NCBI GenBank assembly: GCA_034003585.1
Contig: JAVEYH010000014.1
Coordinates: forward strand, 1-45,538
Reading direction: 5' to 3'
From: JAPXSY01 sp034003585
Lineage (GTDB): Bacteria > Verrucomicrobiota > Kiritimatiellia > RFP12 > UBA1067
Length of the DNA stretch: 45,538 nt
Below are positions 41,028 to 45,538 of the stretch, piece after piece. The notes beneath the pieces were generated by a model. The model had not been told where the DNA came from, did no database searches, and worked only from the letters and a program-made list of their open reading frames with translations. How positions within the stretch are numbered: the stretch's first letter is position 1; each line of letters starts with the position of its first letter. The position numbers were made by a program, and so were the translations under genes.

Positions 41028-43507
41028 ATGCCCCCCGTCTTGGTGTGATGCAGCCGTTCGATCCGCCGCTGCGCCTCCTCGCTTCCGGGCATGCCCGAAT
41101 CGCGCACCCGCCGCAGCATCGGAACCGCCTGTTCCGGCTGCCCCTTCTGCTCATAGAGATCCGCCGCGTTAAACGCCGCGCGCACGAACAGGCTGTCGCC
41201 GGTCGCGTCGAACCACACCCCGCGGGAACGCGCGTCCTGATAGCGCAGCATGACGTCGGCGTAATAGCGGTCGATCGCCTCATCGATGCGTTTCAGTTTC
41301 TCCAGACAGCGCCCCGCCTTGAAATGGAGCTGCAGCGCCAGCGAAGGGGCGAGGTCCGTCTCCGCAAGCAGGGTCTGATACGCCTCCAGCGCCTCCTGAT
41401 ACCTCAGGCTGTTGCCCGCGCCGAGCGCGAACAGGCAGTCCGCCTTGCGCAGCAGCGCCTGTTTGGCCTCATCGCCCTCGGGCGCCTTCAGCAGGATCTG
41501 ATCGAAGAGCAGGATCGCCTCGTCGAACCGGGCCAGTTCCATGAGGGCGTCGCCCTGCACCCGCAGCGCTTCGGTCAGGCGCACGCTTTGGGGATAGGCG
41601 CGCACCAGACGCGTGATCAGCTCGACCGCTCCCGTGAAATCCATTTTGCCGGCCGCGGCGCGCGCGGCCCAAAGCAGCGCGGCATCCGCCCACCGTCCGG
41701 CGGGCCAGCGGGTGACGTAATCGAGGAAGAAGCGCGACGCCTCCTCGTATGCGCCGCTGTTGAAGGTGGTCTTGCCCAGCCACAGCATCATGTCGGGCAG
41801 GAAATCGGACTCGGGAAAAGCCAGCAGGAAGGCGGTGCCCGCGGCGCGGGCCTCGCGGTCCCGGCCGAGCCCGTAGAGACATTGCGTCAGCAGAAAGCGG
41901 GCCTCATCGCGCCGCGCGGGCGCGTTCTCCGCCACGCTGGCGAAATCCTGCATCGCCGCGTCGAACCGGTAAGTGCGGTACAGGGCTTTGCCGCGGCCCA
42001 TGAGCGCGTCGGCGCGCACCGCCGGTTGCGGATACGTCTCCAGCACGGCAGAGTAGGTTTTCACGGCCTCCTCCAACGCGTTGTCTTCAGCCTGCATCGC
42101 GGCGTACCGCAGCAGGGCGCGGGGCGCCTCCTCGCGGTCAGGGCAGGTCTGCGCCACATGACGGTACTGCCGGCCGGCCTCGGCGCGTTGCCCGGCGCGT
42201 TCGAGGCACTCGGCGCTCTGGTAGAGAGCGCGCGCGGCCAGGGGACTCTGGGGAAACAGCCCGGCCATCTTGGCGTAGGCGGCGGAGGCCTCGGCGAACC
42301 GGCCGTCCGCGAGCAGCGCGTCACCCTGCTTGAAGGCGCATTCGGCTTTTTCCGCGAGGTTCGTGGCGGTCTCGGAAGCGCGCTGGAACATGCCGCCCGC
42401 CTCCGCATAGCGGCCCAGCCGCATCAGGGCCCAGCCGCGGCCCTGCAGCACTTCGGCATGCAGCGAAGAGGGCGGGTAGGTTTCGAGGAAGATGCGGTAT
42501 TCGTCCGCCGCCCGTTCGGCGCGGTTGGCCTGCAGCAGCGCGTCGGCGAGTTTGAGGTGGGCGCGCATGGCGCGCGGGTGCTCGGGAAACTCGCGCACCA
42601 GCGCCTTGATGATCGTTTCGGCCTCATCGATGGTGTCGGGCGAGGCGGACAGCAGGTCACCCAACCGGAATCCGGCCAACAGACGGGACTCGGGTTGCCG
42701 CGCCCGGTCGTACGCGCTGCGCGCGTAGGCCAGCGCCTCATTGGTTTTCCCCTCCTGCAGCGTGTAAACGCTCATCTCCACCAGGGCTTGGACCCGCGCC
42801 GGTCCGGTGGCGCGCTCATTCATGGCGAGCTGGCTGAAGATCCGGGTCGCCTCCGCGGTCTGGCCGAGATGAAACAGCAGCCGGCCGCGCAGCAGTGCGC
42901 CTTCGCTCACGGCCACACCCGATTCGGCCTGCTCCGCCTGCGCCTTGAGCACCTCCAGGGCCGCCTCCGCGCGGCCGGCCTGTTCGAGCGCGAGGGCCCA
43001 GTCCAGCGCGTTCTCCGCGCGCGTGGCGCGGTTGGTCGAGGTGCGGTCCACGGCGGCGAAGAGCGTCAGCGCGCCCGCCACGTCCCGGGCCGCGAGGCGC
43101 GCGCGCGCGGCAAGACGGCGCAGCGCGTCGGCATAGGGTGACGGCGCGGCGGCGGCGTCCTCCGCGATGCGGGCCGCCTCCAGCGGCTGGCCGGTGCGCA
43201 TCAGGGCCCAGGCGCGCCAGTAGGCGAAGGCCTCCGGCTGCGGGGCGCGCCGGACCAGGTCCGGGTGCGCGTCGAGCCGCCGCAGCAGGTCCTGCGGCAG
43301 TTCCTGGGCCGCGAGGGCTTCGACCAGAATCAGCAGCGCCGTTTCCGTCGCCTCCCCGCCGGCCAGGGCCTTTTCGGCATGCGCCTGGGCGATCGGGTAC
43401 AGTTTGTCATGCAGCGCGGCGCGGGCCGTCTCCCATTCGGCCGCGGGCGCGGCACACAGCGGTAGCGCCATCACCAGCCAGCCCATCACTCTGTTCCATC
43501 CGGTCAA
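41024..43507 (-). CDS. Large periplasmic TPR protein
   Basis: This 827-residue exported protein is made of about 18 or more tetratricopeptide-like helical pairs. Examples are AAYAKMAGLFPQSPLAARAL and YREALEAYQTLLAE, with the A-x-x-x-Y-x-x-x-(L)-x-x-x-P spacing of YbgF/BamD-type repeats. It should be a scaffold for an envelope complex. A TTG start at 43507 has AGAGG upstream and gives a signal peptide with a positive charge (MTGWNRVMGWLVMALPLCAAPA). An ATG at 43486 gives a shorter leader without that charge. It is the first gene of the six-gene envelope operon that ends in pyrE. Confidence 0.85.
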   Translation of the reverse strand: MTGWNRVMGWLVMALPLCAAPAAEWETARAALHDKLYPIAQAHAEKALAGGEATETALLILVEALAAQELPQDLLRRLDAHPDLVRRAPQPEAFAYWRAWALMRTGQPLEAARIAEDAAAAPSPYADALRRLAARARLAARDVAGALTLFAAVDRTSTNRATRAENALDWALALEQAGRAEAALEVLKAQAEQAESGVAVSEGALLRGRLLFHLGQTAEATRIFSQLAMNERATGPARVQALVEMSVYTLQEGKTNEALAYARSAYDRARQPESRLLAGFRLGDLLSASPDTIDEAETIIKALVREFPEHPRAMRAHLKLADALLQANRAERAADEYRIFLETYPPSSLHAEVLQGRGWALMRLGRYAEAGGMFQRASETATNLAEKAECAFKQGDALLADGRFAEASAAYAKMAGLFPQSPLAARALYQSAECLERAGQRAEAGRQYRHVAQTCPDREEAPRALLRYAAMQAEDNALEEAVKTYSAVLETYPQPAVRADALMGRGKALYRTYRFDAAMQDFASVAENAPARRDEARFLLTQCLYGLGRDREARAAGTAFLLAFPESDFLPDMMLWLGKTTFNSGAYEEASRFFLDYVTRWPAGRWADAALLWAARAAAGKMDFTGAVELITRLVRAYPQSVRLTEALRVQGDALMELARFDEAILLFDQILLKAPEGDEAKQALLRKADCLFALGAGNSLRYQEALEAYQTLLAETDLAPSLALQLHFKAGRCLEKLKRIDEAIDRYYADVMLRYQDARSRGVWFDATGDSLFVRAAFNAADLYEQKGQPEQAVPMLRRVRDSGMPGSEEAQRRIERLHHTKTGGI

Positions 43508-43655
43508 GGGCAGACACCTCTAAAGAAAGCCTCTTTTTTTCGCGGAAGCCCCGCAAGGCAAAAGCCTTCCGGCGGGCTTTTCTCCACACATCGTAGTTTG
43601 CCATGTTTGGTTTTCGCGGTCGATACGAAAGACGCCGGAACCGCCCCGGATGTCC
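43508..43655. other. Intergenic region upstream of the TPR operon
   Basis: It holds a small inverted repeat (AAAAGCC ... GGCTTTT near 43560-43581) that could end transcription arriving from the right. Promoter boxes for the TPR operon must lie here, but none with good spacing was found. The DNA becomes AT-richer from about 43660. Confidence 0.4.
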
Positions 43656-43692
43656 ATGCAATCCCAATCTTCACCTTTTACCGGGATTGCAT
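43656..43692. repeat. Perfect 10-bp inverted repeat at the start of the AT-rich island
   Basis: ATGCAATCCC (43656-43665) and GGGATTGCAT (43683-43692) are perfect inverted copies around 17 bp. They mark the point where base composition drops from the surrounding high GC, so they may be an element end, an integration site or an operator. Confidence 0.5.
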
Positions 43693-43780
43693 GATTCTCA
43701 GAATTGATTTCGAGGCAAAAGATGCTTTACTTAAATATAGACTATAAGTAACATTTCGGCGTTTTAAGAGACGGTGGGTT

Positions 43781-44290
43781 ATGAACAATCTCGCTATCGC
43801 ATATTTGCCGCTGAATTGTCCACGGCGTGTAATTGCCGGGGACTTCCATCCTTTGTCCTTTTGCGCTCCCGAAATAGCGAGTTTTCAGGCTTTGACTACC
43901 CCGCGAGGAGTCGTTTTCAATGCAGACTGCCTTGATGTCTTGCCGAAGATCCAAGATCAATCTGTCGATACGATTTTCGCCGACCCTCCATTCAACCTTG
44001 ACAAGCAGTATGGGGCGAAGGTCAATGACAACCTGTCCGAAAATTCATATCTGATATGGAGCAAGTCGTGGCTGAATGAGTGTGTCCGGATTTTAAAGCC
44101 CGGCGGTTCGTTGTTCGTTTATAATTTGCCCAAGTGGAATATTCTTTTGGGTGCATATCTGACAGAAGTAGGCTTGTCCTTCCGACATTGGATCGCGGTG
44201 AACATAAAATTGAGTCTCCCCATACCAGGGCGTTTATACCCTTCGCATTATAGCCTGCTCTATTACACAAAAGGGCGCTTCCGGGTTTAG
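43781..44290 (+). pseudogene. DNA (adenine/cytosine-N) methyltransferase, 3' end removed by an insertion sequence
   Basis: The 169-residue remnant carries FNADCLDVLPKIQDQSVDTIFADPPFNLDKQYG, with catalytic motif IV DPPF at 68-71, then the helix WLNECVRILKPGGSLFVYNLPKWN and HYSLLYYTKG. In this order of motifs (beta class) the target region and the SAM-binding motif (DPFxGSG) should follow, but they are missing. The frame ends at TAG 44288-44290, where insertion-sequence DNA starts. So it should be inactive. Codon use is much more AT-rich than its neighbours, which suggests recent transfer, probably from a restriction-modification system. No endonuclease gene is visible. Confidence 0.8.
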
Positions 44291-45538
44291 TGTGTGATTT
44301 TTCATTGAGCGGGGTAGAGTTCGAGGCCGCCGAGGTAGAAGAACACGTCGTTCTTGAAACGCTCCCTATTGCGGTAGCCGCATGACTGGAGGACGAGTTC
44401 CGATATGCGGCTGTTGATGGCTTCCGCCGGGCCGTTGGAGATTCGGAGCCGGAAGTACGTGAGGATGTTTCGAAGATGGGCTTTGAACATACGGGCGACC
44501 TTCTTGACCGGTTCAAGCCGCGTGGCCATCGCTTCGCGGTACCACTCCTTGAACGTCGCGGCGGCGGCGTCCTCGTCGGGGGACTTCCAGAAGTCGCGCC
44601 AGAGTTCCTTGACCGCCCACGCCTTGGCCGTTTTGAGCCTGGTGTTCTCGATGAGCTTACGGAACCGTATCACCCACTTGGAGGGCACGTTCTCCTCGCC
44701 GTAAAGCCACAGCATACGGCTGCCCTTCAGGGTGTCGTCCTGCCGGTAGGCCAATGCCGCGTGTTCGGACCGGCGGACCTGGTCGACCGCCTTGTTCATG
44801 TACGTCGCCAGGTGATAAGGATCGTGCACGATCTTCTCAACACCCTGCGGCACGTGCGTGACGGTGGAGTCCCAGAACGGCTGCCACATGTCCATCGCGA
44901 CGGCCTCCACGCCCTCTTGCCGCTCCGCGCCCAGCCCGAGCCAGAACACATCCAGAGTCTCCCGCTTCCGTCCGTCGCCCATGTGCAGCACGCGGGCGCG
45001 GCCCGCGTCCAGCGAGCTGACGACCGTGACGTAGTCCTGCCCGCGCCCGACCGCCTTTTCGTCTACGCAGAGCCGGCGCACCGGCTCATCGGCCCGCCGG
45101 GCCAGCCCCCGTCTGACTGCCCGCTGCTTGATCCCGTCCGCCTCGTCCCAGGAGATCCGCAGCAGTCCCGCGGCCTGTTTCGTGGAACAGGCCTGCAGCA
45201 CGTCGATGGCGAACCGCTCAAACAGCGCCGTGAAGCGGCCGCGAGGCTCCGACCACGGGACCTTGACCGTCCGGGCGCCGTGATCCGGGCAGATCACCCT
45301 CGGCACGTCCGCCACGAGGAAGGTCTTGAACTGGCAGGAGTCCAGATGCCGCCACTTCCGCCGGTCCGAGCCGTGGCCACGCATCTTGCGCCCGCATTCC
45401 GGACAGCCCCAAAGCTCGTCCCCATTCAAAGCCATCTCAATCTCCACCGTCTGTGCCGCCGCGTCCAACCGCACCGCCGCCACATGCCATGGCGAGGTGT
45501 CCCCGAGAATCTGCTGGTAAAGGCTCGTGTCTTTCATG
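44291..45538 (-). mobile_element. ISL3-family insertion sequence (right end outside the window)
   Basis: A complete ISL3 transposase gene fills this stretch. The left boundary is somewhere near 44280-44300, where the methyltransferase frame breaks; the sequence there reads GGGTTTAGTGTGTGATTTTT and is AT-rich like an IS end. The other end is beyond base 45538, so the terminal inverted repeats and the 8-bp target duplication typical of the family cannot be checked. Confidence 0.8.
44302..45537 (-). CDS. ISL3-family transposase
   Basis: This complete 411-residue transposase starts MKDTSLYQQILG, just inside the window edge. The N-terminal zinc-ribbon region has Cys45, Cys48 (CPECGRKMRGHG) and Cys83 (VICPDHG). 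The DDE catalytic residues are Asp159 (CVDEKAVGRG), Asp216 (AMDMWQPF) and Glu372 (GPAEAINSRI), with HDPYHLATYMNKAVDQVR between them as in zf-ISL3/DDE_Tnp_ISL3 proteins. No frameshift or stop is seen, so the element may be active. Its GC content is like the host's, unlike the methyltransferase it interrupts. Confidence 0.95.
   Translation of the reverse strand: MKDTSLYQQILGDTSPWHVAAVRLDAAAQTVEIEMALNGDELWGCPECGRKMRGHGSDRRKWRHLDSCQFKTFLVADVPRVICPDHGARTVKVPWSEPRGRFTALFERFAIDVLQACSTKQAAGLLRISWDEADGIKQRAVRRGLARRADEPVRRLCVDEKAVGRGQDYVTVVSSLDAGRARVLHMGDGRKRETLDVFWLGLGAERQEGVEAVAMDMWQPFWDSTVTHVPQGVEKIVHDPYHLATYMNKAVDQVRRSEHAALAYRQDDTLKGSRMLWLYGEENVPSKWVIRFRKLIENTRLKTAKAWAVKELWRDFWKSPDEDAAAATFKEWYREAMATRLEPVKKVARMFKAHLRNILTYFRLRISNGPAEAINSRISELVLQSCGYRNRERFKNDVFFYLGGLELYPAQ

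Noticed and set aside
43742..43960. Minus-strand 72-residue open frame upstream of and over the methyltransferase
   Set aside because: It overlaps the methyltransferase start on the other strand, has no ribosome site, and the methyltransferase frame is supported by motifs.

Overview
This window looks like high-GC DNA (about two thirds GC by eye) from a Gram-negative member of the PVC group, most likely Kiritimatiellota or Lentisphaerota. The reasons are the outer-membrane systems (LpxL-type acyltransferase end, TonB-dependent receptor, alginate-type porin), three sialate O-acetylesterase-type esterases, secreted beta-helix proteins, a hydrazine-synthase-alpha-like cytochrome protein, and a URO-D/FGGY kinase pair. 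The taxonomic call is inference. Two 100-N scaffold gaps (1678-1777 and 5301-5400) show that this is a draft assembly, probably a metagenome bin.

Layout. 1-1478: end of an LpxL-like gene, a SAM methyltransferase and D-aminoacyl-tRNA deacylase. 1646-11046: a plus-strand block of secreted proteins (Pmp-like beta-helix protein, clan-A glycoside hydrolase, metallophosphoesterase, polysaccharide deacetylase-like protein, two sialate O-acetylesterase paralogues). 11017-15591: minus-strand TonB-dependent receptor, then an alpha-L-fucosidase co-directional with RNase PH. 15810-22678: a GLQxGLIN-repeat protein, a DUF1015 protein, an alginate-export porin, plsY-gpsA, peptide deformylase and a 67-residue protein. 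22743-28977: a regulator combining an IclR effector domain with an AraC DNA-binding domain, divergent from HzsA-like / URO-D-like / FGGY kinase genes. 28993-32677: C39-like protease, eukaryotic-type hexokinase, DtxR/MntR-type regulator and a small secreted protein. 32859-36714: a large beta-helix enzyme and a third acetylesterase. 37335-43507: a tightly overlapping minus-strand operon (TPR protein, ExbB-like, ExbD-like, TonB-like, PQQ-type propeller, LolD/MacB-type ATPase) ending in pyrE. 43508-45538: a more AT-rich island with a DNA methyltransferase cut off by an ISL3-family insertion sequence.

How it fits together. The secreted hydrolases, deacetylase and acetylesterases point to uptake and breakdown of acetylated, probably fucose-containing polysaccharides. 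The porin and TonB receptor would serve import, and hexokinase and the FGGY kinase the sugar phosphorylation. The most unusual part is the 37-43 kb operon. Its ExbB and ExbD homologues have lost every residue I know to be needed for proton conduction (E. coli ExbB T148, E176, T181; ExbD D25), while the operon carries an ABC ATPase with no permease.

Other points of interest are a 126-bp repeat (two close copies, one decayed) that encodes two hairpins with complementary loops, several promoters with 17-18 bp spacing placed so that the mRNA would be leaderless or nearly so, and runs of repeat-type DNA translated in frame inside secreted enzymes. No tRNA, rRNA or CRISPR array was seen.
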